Source: Geodermatophilus sabuli (GTDB taxonomy: Bacteria > Actinomycetota > Actinomycetes > Mycobacteriales > Geodermatophilaceae). Taken from it: 64,000 bases of DNA. Of this stretch, positions 45,785 to 55,146 are shown one piece after another; the first letter of the stretch is position 1; every line of letters begins with the position of its first letter. The translations under genes and the position numbers were made by a program. The notes beneath the pieces are model-generated. The model saw nothing but the letters and a program-made list of their open reading frames with translations. It did no database searches and was not told the DNA's origin. The stretch lies in assembly GCF_900215145.1 (NCBI RefSeq), contig NZ_OBDO01000013.1, forward strand, positions 1 through 64,000. Reading direction: 5' to 3'.

Positions 45785-45976
45785 TCAGCCGCGGACGACC
45801 TTGCCGGCGCGGATGCACGAGGTGCAGGCGTTGATCCGGCGACGGTTGCCGGGGGCGACGAGCGCCCGCACGGACTGGATGTTCGGGTTCCAACGGCGCG
45901 GCGTGCGGCGGTGCGAGTGCGACACCGACATACCGAAACCGGGCCCCTTGCCACAGACATCGCACACGGCAGCCAC
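45785..45976 (-). CDS. rpmB: 50S ribosomal protein L28 (zinc-ribbon form)
   Basis: A 63-aa L28. CDVCGKGPGFG and the later CTSCIRAGK keep both Cys pairs, so this is the zinc-binding (C+) form, whose cysteine-free paralogue replaces it under zinc limitation in many actinobacteria. SHSHRRTPRRWNPNIQ is the rRNA-binding core. GTG 45976 is preceded by GGGAGTGAT. It is divergent from the FakA-like gene, as in other actinobacteria. Confidence 0.96.
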   Translation of the reverse strand: MAAVCDVCGKGPGFGMSVSHSHRRTPRRWNPNIQSVRALVAPGNRRRINACTSCIRAGKVVRG

Positions 45977-46149
45977 GGCGGATCACTCCCAGGAAGAATC
46001 GTTCACAGACGGCGGTGCGCAGGTGCGACCGCATACAGACCGTCCAACAGTCTAGCCGCTCCTCGCCGACATCGTCGCGGGCCCCGGGGGTGACGTCGTC
46101 CACCCGGCCGCGGGCAGTCGTTCCCGGTGGTCCCGTCGCCGTCCGTGGG

Positions 46150-46155
46150 TACCCT
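46150..46155 (+). promoter_or_regulatory. -10 box TACCCT for the DhaL/FakA-like gene
   Basis: TACCCT ends 6 bp before GTG 46162, so the transcript should begin at the start codon. It places the start well inside the frame that is open from 46015. Confidence 0.5.
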
Positions 46156-46161
46156 CCGCCC

Positions 46162-47763
46162 GTGCTGCCGGCGCTCGACGACGCCGCGGTCGGACAGTGG
46201 TGCCGGGCCGCGGTCTCGGCCCTGTCCGACTCCCGGGGTCGGCTCGACGACCTCAACGTCTTCCCGGTCCCCGACGGGGACACCGGCACCAACCTCCTGC
46301 TCACCGCCGAGGCGGCCCTGGCGGCGCTGACCGGCGCCGGCCCGGGCGAGTCCGCGTGGGCGGCGCTGGCCCGCGGCGCGGTGCTGGGCGCCCGCGGCAA
46401 CTCCGGGACGATCCTCGCCCAGCTCCTCCGCGGCCTCTCCGACCAGCTGGCCGGCGTGGCCCCGGCCGACGGGCCGTCGTTCGCCGCCGCCCTGCAGAAG
46501 GCCGCCGACGCCGCCTACGCCGCGGTCGCCGACCCCGAGGAGGGGACCTTCCTCACGGTCGCCCGGGCCGGCGGTGAGGCGGCGGGGACCGCGGTCGCCG
46601 CCGGGCGGACCGGGCTGGCCGACGTGGTGCGCGCGGCGGCCGACGGCGCCCGGAAGGCGCTGGAGGCCACGCCGGGCCAGCTCGCCGCGCTCCGGGACGC
46701 CGGGGTGGTCGACGCCGGGGGGGCCGGCCTGTGCCTGGTCCTCGACGCCCTGGTCACCACCGTGACCGGGGTCGAGCCGGCCCGCCCGCCGCTGGTCCGC
46801 CGTCCCACGCGGCCCCACGAGCACCCCGCGGACCTGCCGCACCAGCCGCCGGCCGGGCCGGGCAGCGAGGTCCAGTACCTGCTGGCCGGCAGCGACGACG
46901 CGGCGGTCGCCCGGCTGCGCGACCAGTTGGCCGCGCTCGGCGACAGCCTGGTCGTGGTCGGCGTCGACACCCCCGGTGGCCGGGAGTGGAACGTGCACGT
47001 GCACACCTCGGACGTCGGCGCGGCCATCGAGGCCGGCATCGAGGCCGGGCGCCCGTACCGCATCTCGGTCACGCCGCTGGCACCGGTGCGCCCGCCGGCG
47101 CCGGCCGCCGGGACGCGCGCGGTCGTGGCGATCGTCCCCGGCGACGGGCTCGCCGGGCTGTTCGCGGGCGAGGGGGCGCGGGTGCTGACCTGCGGCCCGG
47201 ACGGCGTCACGGAGGACGACGTCCTGGCCGAGGTCGTCGCGTCGGCCGCCGCCTCCGTCGTCGTCCTCCCCAACGCCCCCGCCCTCACCGCGCTGGCCGG
47301 TCGCGCCGCCGACCGCGCCCGGGAGGAGGACCGCGACGTCGTCGTGGTGCCCACCCGGTCGCCGGTGCAGGGGCTGGCCGCCCTGGCCGTCGCCGACCCG
47401 GGCCGCCGCTTCCACGACGACGTCATCACCATGGCCGAGGCCGCGGCGGCGACCCGCTGGGCCGAGGTCACCCGCGCGGAGCAGGCGGCGCTCACCAGTG
47501 CCGGTCCCTGCCGGCCCGGCGACGTCCTCGGGTCCGCGGAGGGCGACGTCGTGCTGGTCGGCGACGACCTCCCCGGGGTCTGCTGCGAGCTGCTGGACCG
47601 GATGCTTTCGGCCGGGGGCGAGCTGGTCACGCTGGTCGTCGGCCCCGACGCCGCGCTCGGTGACGCCGTCTGCCGGCACCTCGCCACGGCCCACCCCATG
47701 GTCGAGGTCACCCGCTACGACGACGGCCCTGCGCACGTGCCGCTCCAGGTCGGGGTGGAGTGA
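46162..47763 (+). CDS. DAK2/DegV-type protein, FakA-like fatty acid kinase catalytic subunit
   Basis: A 533-aa protein with an N-terminal DhaL (DAK2) nucleotide domain (about 1-200) and a C-terminal FakA-type region. The metal-ATP motif is NVFPVPDGDTGTNLL near residues 30-45, and LGARGNSGTILAQLLRG and DAGGAGLCLVLDAL follow. The C-terminal half (VQYLLAGSDDAAVARLRDQL onward) fits FakA, which phosphorylates fatty acids held by a DegV partner. No degV is in the window, so the partner is elsewhere. The TACCCT box supports GTG 46162. The next gene, recG, starts in its stop codon. Confidence 0.88.
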   Translation: MLPALDDAAVGQWCRAAVSALSDSRGRLDDLNVFPVPDGDTGTNLLLTAEAALAALTGAGPGESAWAALARGAVLGARGNSGTILAQLLRGLSDQLAGVAPADGPSFAAALQKAADAAYAAVADPEEGTFLTVARAGGEAAGTAVAAGRTGLADVVRAAADGARKALEATPGQLAALRDAGVVDAGGAGLCLVLDALVTTVTGVEPARPPLVRRPTRPHEHPADLPHQPPAGPGSEVQYLLAGSDDAAVARLRDQLAALGDSLVVVGVDTPGGREWNVHVHTSDVGAAIEAGIEAGRPYRISVTPLAPVRPPAPAAGTRAVVAIVPGDGLAGLFAGEGARVLTCGPDGVTEDDVLAEVVASAAASVVVLPNAPALTALAGRAADRAREEDRDVVVVPTRSPVQGLAALAVADPGRRFHDDVITMAEAAAATRWAEVTRAEQAALTSAGPCRPGDVLGSAEGDVVLVGDDLPGVCCELLDRMLSAGGELVTLVVGPDAALGDAVCRHLATAHPMVEVTRYDDGPAHVPLQVGVE

Positions 47764-49952
47764 TGGCGGTCGACATGTCGACCCGGCTCGACCGGGTCCT
47801 GGGTGCCAAGACGGCCAAGGCCATGGCCGAGCAGTTGTCCCTGCACACCGTCCGCGACCTGCTGCGGCACTACCCGCGGAAGTACGCGCGCCGCGGGGAG
47901 ATGACCAAGCTGGAGGACCTCCAGGTCGGGGACCGCGTCACCGTCCTCGCCCAGGTGCGCAAGGTGTCCACGCGGAAGATGCGCAACCGGCCCGGCACGC
48001 TCACCGAGGTCACCGTCGGCGACGGCGCCAACTCCATGCAGCTGGTCTTCTTCAACCGCAGGCACGCCGACCTGCGCGAGGGCGCCTGGGGGTTGTTCGC
48101 CGGCACCGTCGGCGAGTGGCGCAACAGCAAGCAGTTCGCCCACCCCGACTGCCACCTCATGACCGGCGACGACGACGAGGACTGGGCCCGCGCCCTCATC
48201 CCGCTGTACCCCGCCTCCAAGGACGTCTCCAGCTGGGTCATCCAGCGGTCGGTGAAGCTGCTGCTCAACCACACCGGCGACCTCGCCGGCCTGGTCGAGG
48301 ACCCCCTCCCGGAGGAGATCCGCGCCCGGCACGGCCTGTCCGGCCTGCCCGCGGCGCTGCTCGACATCCACCGCCCCACCTCGATGGAGGACGTCGAGCG
48401 CGCCGCCCACCGGCTCAAGTGGGACGAGGCGCTCACCCTCCAGCTCACCCTCGCCGCCCGCCGGAGGGCCGCCGCGCTCGAGCCGGGCATCGCCCGCCCG
48501 CGACGGGCCGGCGGCCTGCTCGACGCCGTCGACGCCGCGCTGCCCTTCGCGCTCACCGAGGGGCAGCACGAGGTGGGGGAGGAGCTGGCGGCCGAGCTGT
48601 CCCGGGAACAGCCGATGCACCGGCTGCTGCAGGGCGAGGTGGGTTCCGGCAAGACCGTCGTCGCGCTGCGCGCCATGGCGCAGGTGGTCGACGCCGGGGG
48701 CCAGGCGGCGCTGCTGGCGCCGACGGAGGTGCTGGCCGCCCAGCACGCGCGCAGCATCCGCGCGCTGCTCGGGCCGCTGGGCCGGGCCGGCGAGCTCGAC
48801 GGCGCCCTCGAGGGCACCCGGGTGGTGCTGCTCACCGGCTCGCAGAAGTCCGCCGTCCGGCGGGAGGCCCGGGCCGCGGTCGCCGACGGCAGCGCCGGCA
48901 TCGTGGTCGGCACCCACGCGCTGCTGCAGGAGGGCGTGGACTTCGCCGACCTCGGCCTGGTCGTCGTCGACGAGCAGCACCGCTTCGGTGTCGAGCAGCG
49001 CGACGCGCTGCGGGCCAAGGGCAACCGGCCGCCGCACGTGTTGGTCATGACCGCCACGCCCATCCCGCGCACCGTCGCGATGACCGTCTACGGCGACCTG
49101 GAGACCTCCACGCTGCGCCAGCTGCCCAGCGGCCGCGGCGGGGTGGCCAGCTCCGTGGTGCCGGCCCGGGAGAAGCCGGGCTGGGTCGACCGCGCCTGGG
49201 AGCGGATGCGCGAGGAGATCGCCGCCGGCCGGCAGGCCTACGTCGTCTGTCCGCGGATCGGCGAGGACGCCGGCGCCGAGGAGGAGCCGGACGACGACGA
49301 CGGCGCCCCCGCCGAGGAGGCGGCGGCATCCGACCGCCGGCCGCCGCTGGCCGTGCTCGACGTCGCCGAGGCGCTGCGCGACGGCCCGCTGGCCGGGCTG
49401 CGCCTGGAGGTCCTGCACGGCCGGATGACGCCGGAGGACAAGGAGGCGCGGATGCGCGCCTTCGCCGCCGGCGACGTCGACGTGCTGGTGGCCACCACCG
49501 TCGTCGAGGTCGGCGTCGACGTACCCAACGCCACGGTGATGGTGGTCATGGACGCCGACCGGTTCGGCGTCAGCCAGCTGCACCAGCTGCGCGGACGCGT
49601 CGCCCGCGGCAAGCACCAGGGGCTGTGCCTGCTGGTCAGCGAGGCGTCCACCGCCTCGGCCACCGGTCAGCGGCTGGCCGCGGTCGCCTCCACCTCCGAC
49701 GGCTTCGAGCTGGCCCGCCTGGACCTCGAGACCCGCCGCGAGGGCGACGTGCTCGGCGCCGCGCAGTCCGGCCGGCGCTCGACGATCAGGATGCTGTCCC
49801 TCCTCGAGGACGAGGAGCTCATCGCGGAGGCCCGGGCCGAGGCGACGGCCCTGCTCGCCACCGAGCGCGGCCTGGCCGACCACCCGGGCCTGGCCATGGA
49901 GGTCGCGGCCCTGGCGACCGACGAACGCGCCGAGTACCTCGAGAAGGCATGA
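47763..49952 (+). CDS. recG: ATP-dependent DNA helicase RecG
   Basis: A 729-aa branch-migrating helicase that remodels stalled forks. The N-terminal wedge (OB-fold) region includes RLDRVLGAKTAKAMAEQL and the LRHYPRKYARRGE segment. Walker A is GEVGSGKTVVAL near residue 292, the DEQH box is VVDEQHRFG near 403, and VMTATPIPRT is motif III. ATTVVEVGVDVPNATVMVV and QLHQLRGRVARG are motifs V-VI. An acidic insert (EEEPDDDDGAPAEE) lies about 500-512. ATG 47763 overlaps the previous TGA; GTG 47760 and ATG 47775 are alternatives. Its stop overlaps rsmD (ATGA). Confidence 0.96.
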   Translation: MAVDMSTRLDRVLGAKTAKAMAEQLSLHTVRDLLRHYPRKYARRGEMTKLEDLQVGDRVTVLAQVRKVSTRKMRNRPGTLTEVTVGDGANSMQLVFFNRRHADLREGAWGLFAGTVGEWRNSKQFAHPDCHLMTGDDDEDWARALIPLYPASKDVSSWVIQRSVKLLLNHTGDLAGLVEDPLPEEIRARHGLSGLPAALLDIHRPTSMEDVERAAHRLKWDEALTLQLTLAARRRAAALEPGIARPRRAGGLLDAVDAALPFALTEGQHEVGEELAAELSREQPMHRLLQGEVGSGKTVVALRAMAQVVDAGGQAALLAPTEVLAAQHARSIRALLGPLGRAGELDGALEGTRVVLLTGSQKSAVRREARAAVADGSAGIVVGTHALLQEGVDFADLGLVVVDEQHRFGVEQRDALRAKGNRPPHVLVMTATPIPRTVAMTVYGDLETSTLRQLPSGRGGVASSVVPAREKPGWVDRAWERMREEIAAGRQAYVVCPRIGEDAGAEEEPDDDDGAPAEEAAASDRRPPLAVLDVAEALRDGPLAGLRLEVLHGRMTPEDKEARMRAFAAGDVDVLVATTVVEVGVDVPNATVMVVMDADRFGVSQLHQLRGRVARGKHQGLCLLVSEASTASATGQRLAAVASTSDGFELARLDLETRREGDVLGAAQSGRRSTIRMLSLLEDEELIAEARAEATALLATERGLADHPGLAMEVAALATDERAEYLEKA

Positions 49953-50503
49953 CGCGACTCATCTCCGGCCTGGCCGGCGGACGGCGGCTGAAGGTCCCGC
50001 CCGCCGGTGTCCGCCCCACCGGCGACAAGGCCCGGGAGGGGCTGTTCAACAGCCTGGGGACGCTGCTGGACCTCGACGGCGCGACCGTGCTGGACCTCTA
50101 CGCGGGCTCCGGCGCCCTGGGCCTGGAGGCGCTCAGCCGCGGCGCGGAGACGGTCGTCTTCGTGGAGTCCGGCCCCCGCGTGCTCCCCGTGCTCCGCGCC
50201 AACCTGGCCACCGTCGGCCTGCCCGGGGGGCGGGTGGTGGCCGGCTCGGTGCCGACGGTCGTCGCCGGGCCCCCGCCCGCGCGGTTCGACCTCGTCCTCG
50301 CCGACCCGCCGTACGCCACGCCGCTGACGGAGGTCCTGGGCGTCCTCGGGGCGCTGGTGACGGGGGGCTGGCTGGCCGAGGACGCCGTGGTCGTGGTCGA
50401 GCGCTCCAGCCGCGAGGAGCCCTGGGAGTGGCCGACACCGCTGTACGGAGTGCGCGACCGGCGCTACGGCGAGGCCGTGCTCCGGTACGGTCGCTCTCCG
50501 TGA
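49949..50503 (+). CDS. rsmD: 16S rRNA (guanine(966)-N2)-methyltransferase
   Basis: A 184-aa SAM-dependent methyltransferase acting on G966 of 16S rRNA. It starts MTRLISGLAGGRRLKVPP, has PTGDKAREGLFNSLG, and the SAM motif VLDLYAGSGALGLEALSRGA. The catalytic N-PPY-type motif is LVLADPPYATPL. It is coupled to recG (ATGA) and to coaD (GTGA), the standard actinobacterial recG-rsmD-coaD order. Confidence 0.95.
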   Translation: MTRLISGLAGGRRLKVPPAGVRPTGDKAREGLFNSLGTLLDLDGATVLDLYAGSGALGLEALSRGAETVVFVESGPRVLPVLRANLATVGLPGGRVVAGSVPTVVAGPPPARFDLVLADPPYATPLTEVLGVLGALVTGGWLAEDAVVVVERSSREEPWEWPTPLYGVRDRRYGEAVLRYGRSP

Positions 50504-50982
50504 GGCGAGCGGTCTGCCCCGGTTCGTTCGACCCGGTCACCAACGGCCATGTCGACGTCATCACCCGTGCGGCGGCCCTCTACGACGAGCTCGTCGTCGC
50601 CGTGCTGGTCAACCCCGGCAAGGCCGGCCTGTTCACCGTCGAGGAGCGCATGGAGCTGCTCCGCGACGCGCTGTCGGGCCTGCCCTCGGTGACCGTCGAC
50701 AGCTTCCAGGGCCTGCTGGTCGACTACTGCCGCACCAACGGCATCCCGGTCATCGTGAAGGGCCTGCGTGCGGTCAGTGACTTCGAGTACGAGCTGCAGA
50801 TGGCGCAGATGAACCGCGAGCTGGCCGGCATCGAGACGCTGTTCGTGCCCACCGCCCCGCAGGTCGGGCACCTGTCCTCGAGCCTGGTCAAGCAGATCGC
50901 CACCTTCGGCGGGGACGTCTCCAGCCTCGTGCCCGAGGCGGTCCACGAGCGGCTGCTCGCCCACCGGGAGCAGGGCACGTGA
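50500..50982 (+). CDS. coaD: Phosphopantetheine adenylyltransferase
   Basis: A 160-aa nucleotidyltransferase for the fourth step of coenzyme A synthesis. CPGSFDPVTNGHVDVI carries the T/HxGH motif, and IVKGLRAVSDFEYELQMAQMN and the ISSSLVK-like LSSSLVKQIA are the other signatures. GTG 50500 overlaps the rsmD stop. After it comes a 73-bp spacer and sepIVA. Confidence 0.96.
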   Translation: MRRAVCPGSFDPVTNGHVDVITRAAALYDELVVAVLVNPGKAGLFTVEERMELLRDALSGLPSVTVDSFQGLLVDYCRTNGIPVIVKGLRAVSDFEYELQMAQMNRELAGIETLFVPTAPQVGHLSSSLVKQIATFGGDVSSLVPEAVHERLLAHREQGT

Positions 50983-51055
50983 CCGAGCGTGCGAGGTCAC
51001 GCAGGAACGCAGCACCGCCGGTCGCAGGTCCGACGAGCACCAGCGAGGAGGACCT

Positions 51056-51748
51056 GTGACCGAGGTCGTGTACCGGCTCTACGAGACCGTCGACGAGCTG
51101 AGCCGCGTCATCGAGAACGCGCGCAACGTCCCCATGTCCGGCGGCTCCTGCATGGTGCCCCGCGACATCCTGCTCGACCTGCTCGACGACCTGCGGGAGA
51201 ACCTCCCCGACGACGTCCACAAGGCCGGCGCGATCGTCGAGCAGCGCACCGAGATCCTGCAGCAGGCCCAGGCCGAGGCCGAGCGGCTCACCGGGCGCAC
51301 CCGCAGCGAGAGCGAGCAGGTCGTCGGAGCGGCCCGACGGCAGCGGGAGGAGATCCTCGGCACCGCCCGCCGGCAGCGCGACGAGCTGCTCGCCCAGGCG
51401 CAGGGCGAGGCCGAGGACCTGCTGGCCCGGGCCGAGGAGGAGGCCGCGCGCATCGTCGAGGAGGCCCGCGGCCACCACGAGGCGGTGCTGGCCGACGCGC
51501 AGGTCCAGCACGCCGAGATCGTGGCCGCCGCGCACGCCGAGCACGAGCGGCTGGTCGGCGAGACCGAGGTCTACCGCGGTGCGGTCGTCCGCGCCGACGA
51601 GCTCGGCGCGCAGACCATCGCCGACGTCAACCGGATGCGGGCCGAGGTGGATGAGTACGTCGACACCCGGCTCGCGGACTTCGGCACCACGCTGGAGCGG
51701 ATGCTGCGCTCGGTCGAGAAGGCCCGCTCCACCCTGCGCGAGCCCTGA
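51056..51748 (+). CDS. sepIVA: DivIVA-like coiled-coil protein, SepIVA homologue
   Basis: A 230-aa protein dominated by coiled coil from about residue 60 to 225, rich in A/E/R/Q heptads ([20 protein letters not shown] and similar). The N-terminus [20 protein letters not shown] and [18 protein letters not shown] is close to mycobacterial SepIVA, an essential septal factor that lies next to the DUF177 and rnc genes there, as here. No membrane or catalytic motif. GTG 51056 has GAGGAGGA upstream. Older labels for such proteins include cell-division initiation or F0F1-b-like; sequence and context favour SepIVA. Confidence 0.85.
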   Translation: MTEVVYRLYETVDELSRVIENARNVPMSGGSCMVPRDILLDLLDDLRENLPDDVHKAGAIVEQRTEILQQAQAEAERLTGRTRSESEQVVGAARRQREEILGTARRQRDELLAQAQGEAEDLLARAEEEAARIVEEARGHHEAVLADAQVQHAEIVAAAHAEHERLVGETEVYRGAVVRADELGAQTIADVNRMRAEVDEYVDTRLADFGTTLERMLRSVEKARSTLREP

Positions 51749-51873
51749 CGAGGGAGTCACCTCCGGCCCGGTCGGCGTCGTCCGGGCATCGGGTAGTCTG
51801 GTCCTCCGGTTCGACCGCCGGAGGTCTCGCACCCCGGCCGGCCTCCTCCCCGCTGCCTACCGTGAGTACTCAC

Positions 51874-52521
51874 ATGCCTGCCGTTCAGCCGCCCCGCTCA
51901 GGTGCCGCGTCCACCGACGCCCGGCGTCCCGCCGGCAACCCCTGGCGCGTGGAGCTGCGGGAGCTCGGTCGCCGCGCCGGCTCGATGCACGAGCTCGAGC
52001 GCACGGTCCCGGCGCCCGCCGACTGGCGGGTCGAGCTGATCGGCGTGCCCGAGGGCGCCCCGGTCAGCCTGCGGCTGCGGCTGGAGTCGGTGATGGAGGG
52101 TGTGCTGGTCTCGGGCGAGGTCGAGGCCCCCGTCACCGGCTCGTGCGCGCGCTGCTTGGAGCCGATCGAGGACATCCTCGAGCTGGACGTCCAGGAGCTG
52201 TTCGCCTACGAGGGCAGCACCACCGAGGCCACCAGCGAAGAGGACGAGGTCCGACGCGTCGAGGGCGAGGTCATCGACCTCGAGCCGATGGTCCGCGACC
52301 TCGTCGTCCTCAGCCTGCCGCTGGCCCCGACCTGCACCGAGGACTGCGCGGGGCTGTGCGTCGACTGCGGGCAGCGTCTGGACGACCTGCCGGCCGACCA
52401 CACCCACGAGGTGCTCGACCCGCGCTGGGCCGGGCTGGCCCAGCGCTTCGGTGCCTCGCAGACCGATCGTCCCGCCTCCGAACCGGGCACCCCCGGTACG
52501 GACAACCCAGAGGAGAACTGA
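51874..52521 (+). CDS. DUF177 (YceD) family protein, 23S rRNA accumulation factor-like
   Basis: A 215-aa DUF177 protein, in the actinobacterial version extended by an N-terminal tail. [20 protein letters not shown] and the late [20 protein letters not shown] give the usual Cys pairs, with the [18 protein letters not shown] acidic segment between. Family members are linked to 23S rRNA/50S maturation and are almost always upstream of rpmF, as here. ATG 51874 lies 9 bp after a TACCGT box (51859-51864); GTG 51862 would overlap it but is the other candidate. An earlier TAGTCT (51794-51799) could give a longer transcript. rpmF starts 2 bp after the stop. Confidence 0.9.
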   Translation: MPAVQPPRSGAASTDARRPAGNPWRVELRELGRRAGSMHELERTVPAPADWRVELIGVPEGAPVSLRLRLESVMEGVLVSGEVEAPVTGSCARCLEPIEDILELDVQELFAYEGSTTEATSEEDEVRRVEGEVIDLEPMVRDLVVLSLPLAPTCTEDCAGLCVDCGQRLDDLPADHTHEVLDPRWAGLAQRFGASQTDRPASEPGTPGTDNPEEN

Positions 52522-52523
52522 CC

Positions 52524-52703
52524 GTGGCCGTCCCGAAGCGGAAGATGTCCCGCGCCAACACCCGCATGCGTCGCTCGCAGTGGAAGGCGTCCGCTCCCAC
52601 GCTGTCGCCGTGCCCGAACCGGGCCTGTGGCGAGCTCAAGCCGCCGCACCAGGCCTGCCCGACCTGCGGGCAGTACGAGGGCCGTCAGGTCCTCTCCGTC
52701 TGA
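52524..52703 (+). CDS. rpmF: 50S ribosomal protein L32 (zinc-ribbon form)
   Basis: A 59-aa L32 starting [29 protein letters not shown] and [12 protein letters not shown] contain four Cys, so this is the zinc-binding form. GTG 52524 follows the DUF177 stop by 2 bp, one of the tightest couplings in this cluster. rnc begins about 20 bp downstream. Confidence 0.96.
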   Translation: MAVPKRKMSRANTRMRRSQWKASAPTLSPCPNRACGELKPPHQACPTCGQYEGRQVLSV

Positions 52704-52725
52704 TCCGTCGCGGGTGGATCCAGCC

Positions 52726-53526
52726 GTGGCGACCTCTGCCACCGGCACCCAGACCGCTGTGGGCGGGACCGCCGGTCGTTCCCCGGCCGGCATGGCCCAC
52801 GCCGAGCGCTCGGCCGCCTGGCTCCTCGACGCCCTCGACGTCGAGTTGCCCGGCGGCCTGCTGGCGTTGGCGCTGACCCACCGCTCCTACGCCTACGAGC
52901 ACGGCGGGCTGCCGACCAACGAGCGCCTGGAGTTCCTCGGTGACTCCGTCCTCGGGCTGGTGGTCACCGACGAGCTCTACCGCCGCCACCCGGACCTGCC
53001 CGAGGGACGGCTGGCCAAGCTGCGCGCGTCGGTGGTCAACATGACGTCCCTGGCGGGGGTGGCGCGCCGGCTGGGCGCCGGTGGGCTGGGCCCGCATCTC
53101 CTGCTCGGCCGCGGGGAGGAGACCACCGGCGGCCGGGAGAAGGACTCCATCCTCGCCGACGCGCTGGAGGCGCTGATCGGAGCGGTGCACGTCGGGCTGG
53201 GCCTGGATGCCGCGTCGGTGGTCGTGCACCGGTTGTTCGACCCCCTGCTGGACCAGGCCGCCACCCGCGGTGCCGGCCTGGACTGGAAGACCAGCCTGCA
53301 GGAGCTCGGCGCCGCGAGGGGCCTGGGGGCCCCGACCTACCTGGTCGAGGACGAGGGCCCCGACCACGCCAAGACCTTCACCGCCGCCGTCGTCCTCGCC
53401 GACACCGTGTACGGCTGGGGAGCCGGCCGCACCAAGAAGGCCGCCGAGCAGGAGGCCGCCGAGACCGCCTACCGGACGCTGTCGGCGACGGAGTCCGCGG
53501 CGTCCCCGGACGCCGACGGGAGCTGA
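52726..53526 (+). CDS. rnc: Ribonuclease III
   Basis: A 266-aa dsRNA endonuclease for rRNA processing and RNA turnover. The catalytic helix [16 protein letters not shown] (near residues 65-80) and [13 protein letters not shown] hold the metal acids. [20 protein letters not shown] starts the C-terminal dsRBD, which ends [22 protein letters not shown] 52726 is one of several starts; GTG 52714 and ATG 52792 are alternatives, the last beginning just before the core. It sits between rpmF and mutM as in other actinobacteria. Confidence 0.93.
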   Translation: MATSATGTQTAVGGTAGRSPAGMAHAERSAAWLLDALDVELPGGLLALALTHRSYAYEHGGLPTNERLEFLGDSVLGLVVTDELYRRHPDLPEGRLAKLRASVVNMTSLAGVARRLGAGGLGPHLLLGRGEETTGGREKDSILADALEALIGAVHVGLGLDAASVVVHRLFDPLLDQAATRGAGLDWKTSLQELGAARGLGAPTYLVEDEGPDHAKTFTAAVVLADTVYGWGAGRTKKAAEQEAAETAYRTLSATESAASPDADGS

Positions 53527-53532
53527 CCGGCC

Positions 53533-54453
53533 GTGCCCGAGCTCCCCGAGGTCGAGGTGGTCCGGCGCGGCCTGGAGCAGTGGGTCGCCGGGCGCACCGT
53601 GGCCACCGTCGAGGTCCACCACCCGCGCGCCGTCCGCCGCCACCTCGAGGGCACCGAGCACTTCGTGGCCGCGCTGACCGGCCGCACGTTCACCGCCGCC
53701 CACCGCCGCGGCAAGTACCTGTGGCTGCCACTGGCCGAGCCCGACGGCGCGCCGTCGGACCGGGCGCTCGTCGCCCACCTGGGCATGAGCGGGCAGCTGC
53801 TGGTGGAGAAGCCGTCCGCGCCGGACGAGACGCACCTGCGGGCCCGGTTCACCTTCACCGACGGCGGCCGCGAGCTGCGCTTCGTCGACCAGCGCACGTT
53901 CGGGGGTCTGGTCGTCGAGGAGGCGGGGCCGGCAGGAGGGGACGGGGCGGGTGGCGACGCTGCCGGGCTCCCGCCGCGCCTGGCGCACATCGCGATCGAC
54001 CCGCTCGACGACTCCTTCGACGCCGACGCCTTCAACGCGGCCCTGCGCCGTCGGCACACCGAGGTCAAACGCGCGCTCCTGGACCAGACGCTGATCGGCG
54101 GCGTCGGCAACATCTACGCCGACGAGGCGCTGTGGCGGGCGCGGCTGCACGGCAACCGTCCCACCGACAAGCTCACCCGGACGCAGGTGAGCGACCTGCT
54201 CGACGGTGTCCGCGACGTGCTGGGGGAGGCCCTCGCCCAGGGCGGCACCTCCTTCGACTCCCTCTACGTCGACGTCAACGGCCAGAGCGGCTACTTCTCG
54301 CGGTTCCTCGCCGTCTACGGCCAGGCCGACCGGCCCTGTCCCCGGTGCGGGACGGCGATCGTGCGGGAGTCGTTCATGAACCGGTCCAGCTACAGCTGCC
54401 CGCGCTGCCAGCCGCGGCCTCGCTCCTCGCCCACCCGACCCCGCCGCTCATGA
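53533..54453 (+). CDS. mutM: Formamidopyrimidine-DNA glycosylase
   Basis: A 306-aa bifunctional glycosylase/AP-lyase removing 8-oxoguanine. It begins [17 protein letters not shown], with Pro1 and Glu2 (after Met removal) as catalytic residues. [11 protein letters not shown] contains the essential Lys. [22 protein letters not shown] is the helix-two-turn-helix, and the zinc finger [16 protein letters not shown]...CPRCQ ends the protein. An insertion of about 20 residues ([18 protein letters not shown]) lies near 130. It overlaps acyP by 4 bp. Confidence 0.96.
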   Translation: MPELPEVEVVRRGLEQWVAGRTVATVEVHHPRAVRRHLEGTEHFVAALTGRTFTAAHRRGKYLWLPLAEPDGAPSDRALVAHLGMSGQLLVEKPSAPDETHLRARFTFTDGGRELRFVDQRTFGGLVVEEAGPAGGDGAGGDAAGLPPRLAHIAIDPLDDSFDADAFNAALRRRHTEVKRALLDQTLIGGVGNIYADEALWRARLHGNRPTDKLTRTQVSDLLDGVRDVLGEALAQGGTSFDSLYVDVNGQSGYFSRFLAVYGQADRPCPRCGTAIVRESFMNRSSYSCPRCQPRPRSSPTRPRRS

Positions 54454-54719
54454 CGCGTCGCGTGGTCGCCGTCGTGTCCGGCGCGGTGCAGGGCGTCGGC
54501 TACCGCTGGTTCGTCCGCAGCCGGGCGGAAACGGCCGGCGTCGCCGGGTCGGCGACCAACCTCGCCGACGGCCGGGTCGAGGTCGTCCTCGAGGGCGACG
54601 CCGACGCCGTGGCCGCCGTCCTGGCCGGGCTGGACGGCGCGGACGCCCCCGGCCGCGTCACGGACGTCGACGTCCGGGACGACGCGGCACAGGGGATGAC
54701 CGGGTTCACCACGGGGTGA
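54450..54719 (+). CDS. acyP: Acylphosphatase
   Basis: An 89-aa enzyme hydrolysing carboxyl-phosphates such as acetyl-phosphate. [18 protein letters not shown] carries the catalytic Arg in the phosphate loop, and [16 protein letters not shown] carries the catalytic Asn. Length is the usual ~90. ATG overlaps the mutM stop (ATGA). This gene often sits between mutM and smc in actinobacteria. Confidence 0.95.
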   Translation: MTRRVVAVVSGAVQGVGYRWFVRSRAETAGVAGSATNLADGRVEVVLEGDADAVAAVLAGLDGADAPGRVTDVDVRDDAAQGMTGFTTG

Positions 54720-54763
54720 CGAACGCGACATCCCCCCGACACGATTGGTGTGCAGGGTGGCCG

Positions 54764-54792
54764 TTGACCTGCGTGTCAGGGCCTGTCACCCT
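54764..54792 (+). promoter_or_regulatory. Predicted promoter TTGACC-17-CACCCT upstream of the small coiled-coil gene
   Basis: TTGACC 54764-54769 and CACCCT 54787-54792 are separated by 17 bp. The transcript would start near 54799, leaving about 70 nt of leader with a GAAAGG site before ATG 54869. One of few promoters here with a good -35 and a real 5' UTR. Confidence 0.5.
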
Positions 54793-54868
54793 GGGAACAC
54801 ACGGACCGCGCCGACCGTCCGACGGGGCGCAGGTCACTCACTCACGCAGTCGAAAGGCCGCATTCGCC

Positions 54869-55060
54869 ATGGCCAAGGCCCTGTTCGGTCACGTCGTCAC
54901 CCCCGCTGAGCTCCGAGTAGGCGACGAGAACGCCGTCCTCAGGGCGAAGGTGCGCCGGCTGGAGCAGGAACTGCAGGAACTGCGCGCCCAGCGGGACGCC
55001 GCCATCGCCCACGAGCTGCTGAGCATGGCCGGCGACAACGCCGAGCCGGCGCTCGCCTGA
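54869..55060 (+). CDS. Small conserved actinobacterial protein with short coiled coil
   Basis: A 63-aa protein, MAKALFGHVVTPAELRVGDENAVL start, then a charged helix RRLEQELQELRAQRDAAIAHELL predicted to coil. No catalytic residues. MAKAL(L/F)GHV-type small proteins are known in other actinobacteria, function unknown to me. It has its own promoter and ribosome site, suggesting steady expression, and lies 86 bp before smc. The frame is open upstream to 54716, but the ATG at 54869 has the ribosome site. Confidence 0.8.
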   Translation: MAKALFGHVVTPAELRVGDENAVLRAKVRRLEQELQELRAQRDAAIAHELLSMAGDNAEPALA

Positions 55061-55146
55061 ACCGCTTCCGCCCCACCGGCACCACCCGCCCCGCCCGCGC
55101 CGCGCGTCCCCGGCGCGGGCGCCCGCCGGGCTAGGGTCGTCTCCCC

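Noticed and set aside
45254..45960. Repetitive proteins encoded by the 84-bp array in several frames and on both strands
   Set aside because: The period is a multiple of three, so any frame stays open and repeats 28 residues. There is no ribosome site or domain, and the frames run into rpmB or the kinase-like gene.
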